Both the position numbers and the translations under genes were made by a program. Below, one piece after another: positions 11,456 through 22,358 of a stretch of 64,000 nucleotides of DNA (its first letter is position 1; the number at the start of each line of letters is the position of its first letter). The stretch comes from Neolentinus lepideus HHB14362 ss-1. Lineage: Eukaryota; Basidiomycota; Agaricomycetes; Gloeophyllales; Gloeophyllaceae. The notes beneath the pieces are model-generated. The model had not been told where the DNA came from and made no database searches. It was given only the letters and a program-made list of their open reading frames with translations. The stretch covers positions 62,001-126,000 of the forward strand of contig KV425598.1 of NCBI GenBank assembly GCA_001632425.1. The letters run 5' to 3'.

Positions 11456-11729
11456 ATGTCCACTCCAAGTCGCCCGAACGCTGCCTTTGTCAAGACACGA
11501 GCGAACTGGCGTGAGTTATCCTCATGTTGTCGGGCTGGTGACCCTCACCCAGACACTTTCCATGGCAAATGCGTTAGATATGCTATGCTTCATGCCTTTT
11601 TATCATATATTTCAGATTCTAGAGAACGAGCGATGGAAGGCCGGAACCATCAGAACCTTCCCCCATATCAACGATACCAAAAACTTCATGGAAGTGCGTG
11701 ATAAGCTAGAAAGGGTTACAAAGGAGTAG
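11456..11729 (+). CDS. Small hypothetical protein, three tentative exons
   Basis: An ATG at 11456 (MSTPSRPNAAFVKTRANW) splices across GTGAGT...CCCAG to HTFHGKC. A second intron (GTTAGA...TTTCAG) leads to ILENERWKAGTIRTFPHIND and TKNFMEVRDKLERVTKE, ending at 11729. All phases agree, giving roughly 70 residues. The last exon looks like true coding sequence: charged, helix-like and free of low complexity. I do not recognise the product. It may be the 3' end of a longer gene with upstream exons in 11250-11450. Confidence 0.35.
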
Positions 11730-11969
11730 GTGCATTCCCTCATCTTGAATTATAAGGTGTGACATTATGTCGTATCAAGTGATGAAGGCCAGAGGCGAGT
11801 CTATACTGTTCCGTTGACTGAAGTACTTCAGCACGTGTAACGACACACGAAATGCTTGGGCTTAGAGGATTTGCCTCTTGCTCTCTCTGCAGGACCTGCA
11901 ATGGAAAGCCGCGATCCCGTGGAGCAATACGTTACGCAGGTAATATCCTGCAGACCATCATCAACTGCC

Positions 11970-13005
11970 TTAGAATTGCACCCAATTTAATATTCCGACT
12001 AGGACCAGACAGGCCGCTTCAGCGCCAACCATGTAACCTGCAAGCATGTGTAATCAGTTACCTAACCGACGATGAGTTTGCAAGACATACTTCCTATGGT
12101 AAATGCGGTCGCCATATCGTAGAAATGAGACCATATACCGCAAAACACTGCCGTCATCCCGACCGGGAATACGACCCAGAACGTTATTCTGTACGGATTC
12201 CATCTTTCCAAGAACAATACGCCATGATCAGGATAGGCCATAAAGTGCTGAACTAATCTATTCTTCCCTCGACGCATTTCGGGGTGGTGTAAAAAATGCC
12301 GGATACGTTCTACTTTGAACACGTCTAATGATGCAGAAGGGAGGCTTCTGATGGGTTGCGGATATACATAGTCTGCATCGGCCTGATTTAGAGCAAGGAC
12401 CATCCCAATATGAGTGCAGGCCACAAGACCAAACATCTGCTCAAACTCACCCACACTGGTATAAAACAACTGTCCTTGCCTTTACCTGTGAACGCCATTT
12501 CAATGTATATACTGTGTATGACTGACCTAAGCGATTTCAGTGAGAGGTATTTTCGCCAAGACCGCAGTATGTCATACGCTTTTGACATTTGCATAAGTAG
12601 GCGACTATCATCCCAGTTGAGATCCACGTCGATAACCCTGTGTTGGGCGCCCCTGTACACCTTGAGCTGATAGACTCTGCCTACGATTAACCTCCTGGTC
12701 GTTGGGTTAGATAGGAAAGCGGGCGTTTGTCCCGGAACCGCGACTCCCAATGCATCAACAGCATTCCTGTACAGGCTATGCGAGGGATGGTGATGGTGTT
12801 CCCGTTTGTCAACGTTGGCGATATTGGGCAGGGCAGTATAAGGCGGGGAACCAGCGGCCCGAGCAAGGTTCCTTGGTACTGATCTTAGCTTGGACGCCCG
12901 TGGAGGGTACTGTGGCAATGTAGCAGGTGCATAGGTCACCATGCCCATAGGCTGCCGTCCGATCCGTAGCGGACGTTCGACATGGACTCCTCGGTGGAAG
13001 GACAT
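11970..13005 (-). CDS. Unnamed fungal membrane-anchored protein
   Basis: Three exons (12527-13005, 12091-12479, 11970-12037) with 47- and 53-bp introns give 311 residues, and every junction keeps frame. The N-terminal 100 residues are basic and low in order (HHHHPSHS). They are followed by GRVYQLKVYRGAQHRVIDVD, a helix-rich region with SWRKYLSLKSLRQGQLFY, and VFKVERIRHFLHHPEMRRG. The end has two hydrophobic helices: FWVVFPVGMTAVFCGIWSHF, and MVGAEAACLVLVGILNWVQF at the very C terminus. This arrangement, a soluble domain then a C-terminal hairpin in the membrane with an AFTIGSY linker, is common among unnamed basidiomycete proteins. Function is unknown. The model is strong because two splices are needed to reach the final helix. 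Confidence 0.7.
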
Positions 13006-13547
13006 GGAGGTAAAAGAGAGCGTTCATGCGTAAAGCAGCTGATATAGAAGGTGTTATCGCTTACTAATTCATGAAGTGGGTCCTAGAAAAGAGGCGTATT
13101 AGAAAAGAGGCGTATCAGGTTCATCAAGGCAGATGGAATGGACCGACGTTTTCATATATATAATTCCGGCGTGATAGCGGGACGTCTATATAACTATAGA
13201 TGCCCCTGTAACTGCTTAGCGCCTGCGGCGCTACTTGAAGCACGTATTCCCTAGTCTGGCAGGGGGGATTGAGCAGAAGGATACCCAACGGATTTTGAAA
13301 AATACTCATCAGGAAATGGAAGGATCATGTTCAGAACGGATGCAGGACCATTATAAGGAGTGGGATACAAAATCAGCTAAGAGAAATGGGCGTCTGACCG
13401 TGACAGAACCTGTGATCCCATGACACTCTATACATCTCGATATTCATTAGTAATAATTACACCTTTAAAAATACACCTCGGGTATGCATCGAACATCATT
13501 CATAGTATGATATGGACTTAGCGAAAGGGACGGTACTTTGCAGGAGC

Positions 13548-15102
13548 TCAGATCGGTTGCAACGTGGTATCAGTCCCGCTTGTATCATCATCTCTTTCCT
13601 TGCTCTGGCTATCTGTATCTGCTCCAACCGAAGAGCTTTCCTTGTGGAGGTGCGTGACGTCGAGATTAATAAATTGCGCGGGCGGGTCGAAATGTCGGCA
13701 TCTTGAGGGGCTGCGGAATGTCATGCGGGGGAGTGTCGCTGTCGCTGCATTTTCATGGTCCATAGTCATGCCTAGTCCAACGACGACAATGATGGCCGTC
13801 GGGAAGATGCCCTATGAGTGGCACACTCGTAAGCTATCGGGAGGAGGTTTCAGGCCTAAGCGTACCGCTGTCTGACTCTGCAAAACATTCGCCAGATTCG
13901 CCTGTGGAAATAATCAATCTGCATGCTACGGGCATCGAGATGATGCAAATGTCTTACCCCGGGATTGCCGAGGACGATCAAAACGAAAGTCACCAGGAGT
14001 ATGGCTGAGTAGACAGCGCCGGATTCGATACTGGTGAGTTGAAGCTGTGAGCGTCGAAAGCGAGGGCATCGTCGGGCTTACATTATCAACATCGCGCGCC
14101 TGTAGTGTCCCTCTGTTTCTCGTCCTGCCGTTCGTACGGATATTCGATCGACCCACCATATTCTTCCAGCTGCGTGGAGGTAGATCGCCTAAGAGCACTG
14201 TATCTAGGTTGATGAATGAACGTACCAATTAAAATGGTCAGAAGAGCATTAGTGACGAACGATAGTATATACAAGACGGAGTTGCCGATGTACAAGAAAG
14301 TATTGAAGTAATTTTCCTGGGTCGGATGATTGCCGTACATCTCTGTCGGCTGTGTCGCGAAGCCAACCATGAGTATCACGCCGAAGACTGGAAGTAAAGG
14401 ACATCAGGGCAGATCGAGAATGATGTGGATAAGTGAATCGCACCAATTTGGCTGAGAAGTAACAAGGAAGGGACTACGACGACCCAGTACCTTGCTCCCC
14501 ACACCACGAAACAGCGCAAAACCTATGAATTTAATTAGACCAAGACGAAAGCTTGCTATACCGACGCACGAGAAGACCGTCAGTCACACAGCTGTGTCAG
14601 GATAACCGTTAGCTTCAGAAGTAATGAATGACCAGCACCCACTTGATGGCAACACTAGCAACACCCAGAGAGCTAGTAATGACCTTCTCGATTTTGGCTT
14701 GTGAGCACGGGAGGTCGAAAACGGACGTAATGTTGAGGATATAAGCCCAGAGGAAGAATAAAATGTTCAGGACGGTCGTGATCAGGAATAGCGAAACGTT
14801 GACCGCAAATAATCCCTTTCTGATCTTAAAGGAACGTCTCTGAAAGACGAGAATGTATATGCTGATCACGAACAGCATGGTATATAGTCCTTCAAGCAGA
14901 AGCGTTTCAGGCTTATAAAATGTTAACGAAAGATAATGGAATGAACCATAGAGAAACATGGACAGCTGGGCACGAGAGCATTAGCCAGGAAATGGTGCCA
15001 TTACGCTCGCTACATACAGCGCAATATAATATCCGCCACTATATGGAACTGTAAGACACGGACGAAGATTAAAAAAATAGATAGTTCATACCTGTTGATC
15101 AT
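13548..15102 (-). CDS. Multi-pass membrane protein, intact left copy of an inverted pair
   Basis: About ten exons read leftward from an 11-nt first exon (MIN, 15092-15102) to a TGA at 13548. The product is about 355 residues with about seven hydrophobic segments. Blocks include GGYYIALYVASLSMFLYGLY, NVSLFLITTVLNILFFLWAY, CVTDGLLVLRCFVVWGARYW, YIGNSVLYILSFVTNALLTI, IESGAVYSAILLVTFVLIVL and GIFPTAIIVVVGLGMTMDHE, then a polar tail. The DGLL...RC..VWG motif is typical of a very common unnamed Agaricomycete seven-helix family. Function and ligand are not known. All ten joins keep frame with GT-AG ends, so this copy looks functional. A diverged inverted paralogue lies at 20377-21952. Confidence 0.75.
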
Positions 15103-16181
15103 TGATTTTGGCCATCTATACAACTGGGTAGGTTCAGGACAGATTAAGCTGGGTGATTCGAAGAACGTTGGAGGGGATTCTTATGTTATACAGGCCGATG
15201 CACGACACTCCACGACGGATCGGACACGGGTCCGTGATAAGTATGCACGCATGTGTCAAATAGAGAAGGTAGATTGGAGAAGCTTTGCTCACGTGAGTTT
15301 TAGATATGATAAGAGTCCCCTGTTCTCCGAAGTGAGCGGCTCGTGGCATGGACGATACCTTAAGGCGATGAGCCGGCATTTTACTTGAAACGACTTGTAC
15401 TTGCCCTGGGTGAGAGTGCTCGTCCTAGGTCTAACGGAACGCGGAATATACTAAAGGGGGTAAGCACTCGGATTAATCATATCGCATACACTGATAGTAT
15501 TTCTGAGAGCTGCACTGCACGAACACCGGTACCTCTGGCCGTGCACAGGCATAATGGTCGCGTTGGTGATGTCTCATAATACGTCGCTGAGGCCTCAGGC
15601 TATTTCAAATTCCCAGCGATCAGTGCTGTATCCGTATACGAGATGTACCGTGATTGCATGAGGTAGAGAGAACTGCGGTGTTGCCCTGATGTCACTACGG
15701 TATTGCCCTGATGTCGCTTCGCAGTTATGATATCTCCTGGTATGGTAACTCACCTACCTCAAATGAAAACTTTATATCTTCCTTTGAACGATGATGCTGA
15801 CATTCTCTAGCCCTTCGACATTTTTTACCATCCTTTCACCTCTGTTGTATATAAGGCTCAATGTATTTACAACCTGCTCTTAGCTCCTTTCCCAAACCTC
15901 CATCATCGTCTACTTCTTGGTCTCTCTTAACCACGCTGCAGTCCATCAGGCTCGATGCCGTAGGCCCTCGCCAAGCCATACATCTTTTTCGCATATTTTC
16001 CGAAGTTGTGGTGTACTATATTTCATCCAACTCGGTATTCATCGACAGGGCGTAACGCAACCGCAAGTAGGTTCTATAAATAACCCACTATTATGCTGTT
16101 GTGTCGCCTGATGTGAAGATGCCCATGTCTGCGTCCACTTATAAGTAACGCCACCAGGCACGTCTCACCCACGACCACAAA
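15103..16181. other. Intergenic region upstream of the Sec2 gene
   Basis: There is no gene in about 1.1 kb. The region separates the divergent membrane-protein and Sec2 genes and so must hold both promoters. A doublet near 15675-15715 repeats GGTATTGCCCTGATGTC and a close copy (TGTTGCCCTGATGTCACTAC), about 27 bp apart. Confidence 0.5.
15847..15856 (+). promoter_or_regulatory. TATA-like core promoter upstream of Sec2
   Basis: GTATATAAGG is followed by pyrimidine-rich DNA, as in fungal core promoters. It lies about 325 bp upstream of the Sec2 ATG, so a long leader or a leader intron is implied. The identical 10-mer occurs at 25981-25990. Confidence 0.4.
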
Positions 16182-17751
16182 ATGCTGCAATTTGCTTCAC
16201 CCCCAGCGTCCTCGGTGCGGCCATTGCCCAAGCGCATCGACTCGCTGCCCTCCAGCAAGAATATGCTGTTCACTGTTATTGAAGATGACTTACGAGATGC
16301 GCGCAGGGTATGCTCGCATGGGCAGGAGGAGGACTTGAAATACGCGTTGCAGAAAACAATGGGGAGGATAGAGGAGCTGGTACGTATTGCGTTCAATGCG
16401 TGCATACTTATAACATCAATATGAGGCCCTCTAGACCTCCCTCCTGAAAGAAGCTTACCAAACGCAAACAGACCTCCAAACCGAAATCACCCTCGCCAAG
16501 TCCAACTTGCAGCTGGCGCTCTCGAATAACGAGATGCTTGAGGACGCACTGAAACGCGACCCAAGCGTGGGGTGGAAGCGGTGGAGTGCGCGCGAGGAGG
16601 AGAACCGCCGGCGGATATCAGAGGAGAAGGAGGACCGCTCGAGTCTCGAGCTTGAGAGAGGACCTGGGCAGAGCCACAGCACCCCAACATCCCCTCAGAT
16701 GCCGTCAATGAATCCTACTGCATCCGCACCGAACGGCACCTCAGACCACCGGTTCTTCAAGTTCCGCTTCGGCTCTGGGTCTGCATCTACCTCTTCACAA
16801 AACACACTCAAACGCAAGCCCTCATCGCCTTTGTCTCCCGTACTCCATCCGTCTTCTCCCCAACCTTCCCATCTCGCGTCTGCTTCTTTGCCTTCGCTAG
16901 TGCCAGCACCGTCGGCGAAGGAATTTGCGGAGATGACGCATAAGCTCGAGGAGCTGGCAAAGCAGCTTGCGGAGTTGAAGAAGGAAGTCGAGGAGGAGAG
17001 AACGAAGAAGAATTCCGTATCGGAGGAGAAAAATCGGTTAGAGGGAGAGTTGGAGTCATTGAGTCAGGCGCTATTCGAGGAGGTGCGTGCGTTCATCGTT
17101 GTTCTCCGATTCCTGTTCTCGTTCCACGTATTTATATTTTGCTTACTTTGTGTGACTTTGTTTCAGGCAAACAAAATGGTTGCATCAGAACGCATCAAAC
17201 GCGCCGAGACCGAAGAGGAGCTGCGACAGACCCTCGATGAGAAGACCGCTCTCAAGGAAGCCCTTCGTCTTCTCGAAAGAGAGAACGGCGAGCTCAGGAG
17301 CGTGAGTGGATCGAGGCCCCAGAGCCCGCACATTGATGAGGGAGTAATTGATGGAGTGGTGAACGGGAGAGAGCCGGGACATGCGAGGAGTGCCTCAGCG
17401 GTGGCGGTCAAGTCACGTCGGTCGTCTGCTTCCGGATTATCTGTGAAGGGGTCGATGGAGTCGACGGTGTATGTCGGTGATGGTCACGAAGAGCCGGTCT
17501 CTCCTGAACCAGAGGCATCTACCCCATTCTCTTCATCACATCCTGAAGATGCACCATCACACCCTCATACTCCAGAAGTCCAAGCTCCATCTCCAGAAAA
17601 TGCTCATACCCCAGAGGCAGCGTCATCTTCGTACGCCACATACCCCTCCTTATCACTATACCCTGAGTCCGCGGATAGTCCCTGGGCGGATGTACCGTCT
17701 GCATCACCGATACCCAATATGCCTGCGAAGTTCCCTGCGGAGGCTAGCTAG
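16182..17751 (+). CDS. SEC2: Sec2-type Rab guanine nucleotide exchange factor
   Basis: Three exons (16182-16379, 16435-17082, 17167-17751), all phase 0, encode 476 residues. The protein is the Sec2p/Rabin8 type exchange factor that loads GTP on the Rab Sec4 on post-Golgi vesicles. The diagnostic coiled-coil runs through KEFAEMTHKLEELAKQLAEL to the LFEEANKMV motif (residues about 279-287) and ERIKRAETEEELRQTL; these helices contact the Rab. An upstream helix (VIEDDLRDARRVCSHGQEED) and a Ser/Pro-rich linker precede it, and a long disordered acidic, Pro-rich tail ends in FPAEAS. The start at 16182 follows an in-frame stop. The second intron (17083-17166, 84 bp) is stop-free and in frame and splits LFEE from ANKM, so its splicing must be efficient for activity. 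Confidence 0.9.
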
Positions 17752-18008
17752 TGGCGGCACCGGTGTGTCTTGGGGTGGAGGTGATACCAGCGCGTTTCCT
17801 TGTTTTCTGTTTGCTGCATACATTGGCATTGCTCATAACGCATATTACTATTCACATCATATCATGGCAATCGGCTCGTACGGTGTTCCTTTGGCAAGTC
17901 TTATGCATACTACATAAGTTATTGGGTTTTTGGTCGGGACTGGCTACGGTTTGTCACAAACATGTATATATATAGAGGTGCGTGATAGTCATCTTCAACA
18001 GTCACCAG

Positions 18009-18255
18009 TCAGTGCTGAGTTGGAACAAGTGCAACAGGTAACTTGAACGTGTAGATCTCGTTCGTAATATCGGTTAGCACCCGACTGTAGGCTTGTCGGA
18101 TATGGTCGATCTGTGCTAGCACTTGGAACGCAGATACCACGAGAAATCGCAGTAAATGTAGCGGTTCGCTACCGGTAAGTTGCTGTATTTGTTTGTAACG
18201 GGCTGACATGGTTGTGATCTCGATGTTCGGCGGCCATCGAAGACTATGGAGGTAC
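18009..18255 (-). CDS. Orphan 3' exon of an unidentified gene
   Basis: A minus-strand frame begins after a TTCACAG acceptor and reads YLHSLRWPPNIEITTMSARY, then LLRFLVVSAFQVLAQIDHIR, to a stop at 18009. The composition looks coding, with amphipathic helices. I do not recognise it. Upstream exons would have to lie to the right, where the CACTA-like element at 18439 interrupts the region, so the gene is probably truncated by that insertion. Confidence 0.35.
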
Positions 18256-18832
18256 CTGTGAATTCGTGCATCGTCTGTCACCAAAGGCCCTCCACGGCCT
18301 TGGAACGTCTGGCTGTTGCGAGACGAGTTGTAATAGGGATAGCCTCACTCGGCCCATGTATCCAATCTCAAGATCTCATACACCGTTTAGGGGCTGTGGC
18401 GATTCAAGGGCGCTTGCTATCTTTATCGTAGCGGCGCACACTGCGGGAGTCCCACTCTTTGAGGACCTGCAAAATGTTGATCAAAATGGATATCCCATAT
18501 AATTACTTTTGCAAAATATTCTGTCATGGGAAAACTTAAATATTTAGAGAATGCTCAGTAGACTGGACAAAATATTATCCACAGCATTACCTTCAAGATG
18601 ACCACAATGATTAAATATAAACAGAATGGAAAAGAAGTAACAAAAGATTTGCTTTTGAAATCCATTTATGGAATGGATATATTTTAGGTTTGGGTAGCCG
18701 CCTAAGTGGCTATCCATACTTTTAATATTGTTCAGCCTTTTTAATTACATTATTATATAATATATTATTTCACATTTTGGTGTCATCCAAAAGTGAGCCG
18801 GAAAATATATATTCCTGACTCCGTCAAAATGT

Positions 18833-18937
18833 ATTGCCCGTTGACCGCCCAGTGATTGCCCATTGACCGCCCGGTGATTGCCCGTTGACTACCCGGTGAT
18901 TGCCCATTGACTGCCCAGTGATTGCCCAGTGATTGCC
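18833..18937. repeat. 22-bp minisatellite inside the CACTA-like element
   Basis: There are four full units of the form ATTGCCCRTTGACYRCCCRG plus TG at 18833, 18855, 18877 and 18899, then an 11-bp half unit (ATTGCCCAGTG) and a partial one. Changes between units are nearly all transitions. No coding role is seen. Confidence 0.85.
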
Positions 18938-19153
18938 TACAAGATCTATGCCCATGACAACTACTCTATGTAGTAATAGATAATGATGAACATGTAATAG
19001 TGTGCCATGCATCTGGCCAACAATGTGGAATTCATTGTTGGGACTCTTGCTGAAATATACCTACCTATCTACCTACTACCTTGGCAAATATTGGGTGTAA
19101 TGTGATTAGTGGGTGCTTATGGTACAGCTGTGGGCACTCTGTGGGCGATCACC

Positions 19154-19593
19154 NNNNNNNNNNNNNNNNNNNNNNNNNNNNNNNNNNNNNNNNNNNNNNN
19201 NNNNNNNNNNNNNNNNNNNNNNNNNNNNNNNNNNNNNNNNNNNNNNNNNNNNNNNNNNNNNNNNNNNNNNNNNNNNNNNNNNNNNNNNNNNNNNNNNNNN
19301 NNNNNNNNNNNNNNNNNNNNNNNNNNNNNNNNNNNNNNNNNNNNNNNNNNNNNNNNNNNNNNNNNNNNNNNNNNNNNNNNNNNNNNNNNNNNNNNNNNNN
19401 NNNNNNNNNNNNNNNNNNNNNNNNNNNNNNNNNNNNNNNNNNNNNNNNNNNNNNNNNNNNNNNNNNNNNNNNNNNNNNNNNNNNNNNNNNNNNNNNNNNN
19501 NNNNNNNNNNNNNNNNNNNNNNNNNNNNNNNNNNNNNNNNNNNNNNNNNNNNNNNNNNNNNNNNNNNNNNNNNNNNNNNNNNNNNNNNNNNNN
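19154..19593. other. Assembly gap (440 undetermined bases)
   Basis: The sequence is entirely n. It lies inside the CACTA-like element, next to the inner end of the right inverted arm, so the assembler probably failed on inverted or tandem repeats. Confidence 0.99.
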
Positions 19594-20376
19594 ATCTTGA
19601 AGGTAATAAAATGGATAATATTTCGTCCAGTCTGTTGACTATTCCCTTAGTATATACTTTTCTCTTTGACAGAATGGTTTGCCAAAGTAATTATATGGGA
19701 TATCCATTTTGATCAACATTTTGCAGGTCCTCAAAGAGTGAGACTCCCGCAGTGGCAAGCGCCAGTCCCCGACTCCATACAAGTCAGAAATTGCTTGGCA
19801 CTAGCGATGAATGCGTAGATTTTTCTAGCTATTGTACAGTGCATAGTAAATACGAGGATGGAGAATATTTATTAGAAGACCTCCGGTTGAACCAGTTCAC
19901 TATTGGTGTAGAACAAAACACTACTGTTTCGACACCCAATGGTCCATTGTTTCCATTAGATATTTGCGACAGGCGTTCCTGGACGAGGAAGGCATGAAAC
20001 ATGATATCGATACTGCGATAGAGCAAACAAGCATGACGACAACGACAATAGTCGGGATGATGACTGCGTAGCGTACTTAAGTGAGTTGTTCACACGAGAT
20101 TCTCGCGCGTATAGGTAGCGTCGCCATTTCTCCCTGACAGAACCCTCCCCCACTTACCGTGGGAGTCGGGGATAATTTCCGTACCTGTGTTTGGATCAAC
20201 CCCAATATCAATATGGAGCGTATCGACTCCACCTAAGGGTCTTCTCTCCAACACTGCTGTGCTACACATGCAAATGGTCTCCTAGGCGGTCACGGTATAT
20301 AACTAAGTCTATCATACCAACCATGTAGTGCCACGACTGCCCTCTTACTCCCTCTCAAGTGCTACAGACGCCTAAC

Positions 20377-21952
20377 ATGAACGATCAGCAGGTATGCACT
20401 ACTAACTGATGGCTACTGTATTAATGAGTCTAATCAGCTTGTAAACAGTCACGGATAATTTATTGCGCAGTACGTTCACGCTGCATGCGCGAACAGGGTA
20501 TGGGTGCTTATATCTGCCTGTAAAGTTATCCATGTTTCTTTATGGTGAGCACTCTTTGTGCACCTGACCGTCACTACCATCTCATAAGCCGTGACGTCTA
20601 CTTCAAGGGTTATACACTGTGCTGTTTTCTATCAGCATGTATATTCTCATCGCTCGGCGACATTCATCTAATATCCGCAAGGGTCTGCTAACGGTCAACA
20701 TTTCATTATTCACAATCACTACCGTCTCGAATATATTGTTCTTCCTTTGGGCCTATCTGCTAAACGTCACAGCGGTCGTAGACTTATCGTACTCTCAGGC
20801 TAAAATCGAGAGGATCATAAGTGGGTCTGTCAGCGTGACCAGTATAGCTATCACGTGAGTCTACTCATTGCAATGGCCTTGCAGACTTAAACTGATGTGA
20901 CTGATGACTGCTGTAGCTGTGTCACCGATGGTCTCCTCGTACGTTGAATACACGAAAGATGACGCCTTGTGACCGAATAGTTATGTAGGTTTGGCGCTGT
21001 CTAGTAGTGTGGACGTGGAATCGCTGGATAATAGTCCTTCCCGTTCTGCTGCTCATAAGCCAAATTGGTGAGCAGACTGCCTCTGTTCATCCTCTCCTCA
21101 TCTCTTTGAGTGTTGCTTCCAGTGTTCGGTGTGCTCCTAGCTGTCGGCTATGGAGAGGAGCCGACAGAGGTCTTTCGTAACGGACCAAACCAAGAAGATT
21201 ACTTCAGCACTATCCTCTTCCTCGGTAACTCCGTAGGATATATATTATCTTTTGTCACAAATACTATTTTGACCGCTCTAATCGGTGCGTTCCGTCCCAT
21301 CGAATACACTGCGACGCAATGATGAACTTCGGCGCAGCCGGAAGGATCTGGTGGGTAGATCGACAGTCCAGAAAGTTCCTTGGATGTCGAACAGGACTTC
21401 ACCGCCGTATTATACTTATGATGTGAGCCATAATGATTTTCGAGATTGCTCTACTCACATTAATGTCTCAGCATCGAATCCGGCGCTATCTATTCATTCA
21501 TCCTATTGGTAACGTTCGCTCTCATCATTACCCGCAACTCATCGGCAAGTAGTCTATGATATCCTTGCTTCCTCGCACCAACAGTCACACCTTGCGTACA
21601 TGTTTTCACAGGCAAATATCATGAATGTTGTGCAAAGTCAGACAGCGGTCTGTATAGTTATAAAGAATGCATCGCATAGCTCACATTTAAGCACCTGCAG
21701 GGGATTTTCCCTACTGCTATCATAGTGGTCGTCGGCCTGGGGATGACTATGGAGCACAACACCACTATCACCGACACAATGTCCCATATGTCTTTCCAAC
21801 ATCCGGAGAGACGCCGGAATTCCGACCCGCCTGTGCAGTTTATCAGCCTGGATGTCAGACGTTCCATGACGAACAGCACTTCACCTAGAAGTGATGCAGA
21901 GAACCAAATAAAGGAAAGGGATGTAAAGAGCCAATATGATGACCGGATATGA
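20377..21952 (+). pseudogene. Multi-pass membrane protein, decaying right copy of the inverted pair
   Basis: The copy shows the same exon order as 13548-15102, with blocks NIRKGLLTVNISLFTITTVS, WAYLLNVTAVVDLSYSQAKI, TCVTDGLL, FLGNSVGYILSFVTNTILTA, IESGAIYSFILLVTFALII and GIFPTAIIVVVGLGMTMEHN, and a tail ending at 21952. The 5' end is damaged. The ATG used by the intact copy is ACG here, and the exon-2 frame that reads GGYYIAL in the intact copy has a TAA at 20456-20458. The donor after NSS is GC (21545-21546) where the partner has GT. From the third exon on the frame is open and conserved, so a shortened protein from an internal start is possible, but I favour a young pseudogene. Confidence 0.65.
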
Positions 21953-22358
21953 TATGGCTCAGCTTAACGTGAGTCTCCGTCACTAGTACTATGTCTGTCA
22001 TAGCTCAGTGAAATATATTTCGACACATTCCGATTGCAGGCGTTTCAATCGATTCTTGCGATCATTAGATTGTGTGCATAGGAAGGTCTTACTATATCTA
22101 TACGAAACAAAGTCATAGTTAGTCACGACTTGTACTCAACACTGAAATGCACTGCGTATGTTGTCGTGCAAATAAACTTCCCACCAGACAAATTCATTCG
22201 TACAACATACGCAGTCGATATTGGCTGCTTGGTTCCTGCTCGCTTAATCTATCCTACAACAATCGACACAGAAAATACATGTAAGAACATAGTCGCTCCC
22301 TGAACTCATTACTACATGGCAAAGTTTCGCCGGGCCCACCATTGTCCAGGTATGTTAC

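Larger units (their letters stand above)
18439..19754. mobile_element. Non-autonomous CACTA-like DNA transposon with long inverted ends
   Basis: The left end begins CACTGCGGGAGTCCCACTCT and the right end is its near-exact inverse. The arms stay alignable for at least 160 bp (18439-18600 against 19594-19754, about 85-90% identical by eye) and run into the internal gap. The trinucleotide GCA flanks both sides (18436-18438 and 19755-19757), matching the 3-bp target duplication of the CACTA/EnSpm superfamily. The inside is AT-rich, has no transposase frame, and carries a 22-bp minisatellite. It would need a transposase in trans. The Plavaka-type gene at 55-58 kb is of the right superfamily, but whether it recognises these ends is unknown. 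Confidence 0.8.

Noticed and set aside
18439..19754. Reading the minisatellite as a repeat protein (minus-strand frame over 18824-19012)
   Set aside because: It lies inside the transposon, has no splice or start signals, and its repeat period is not a multiple of three.
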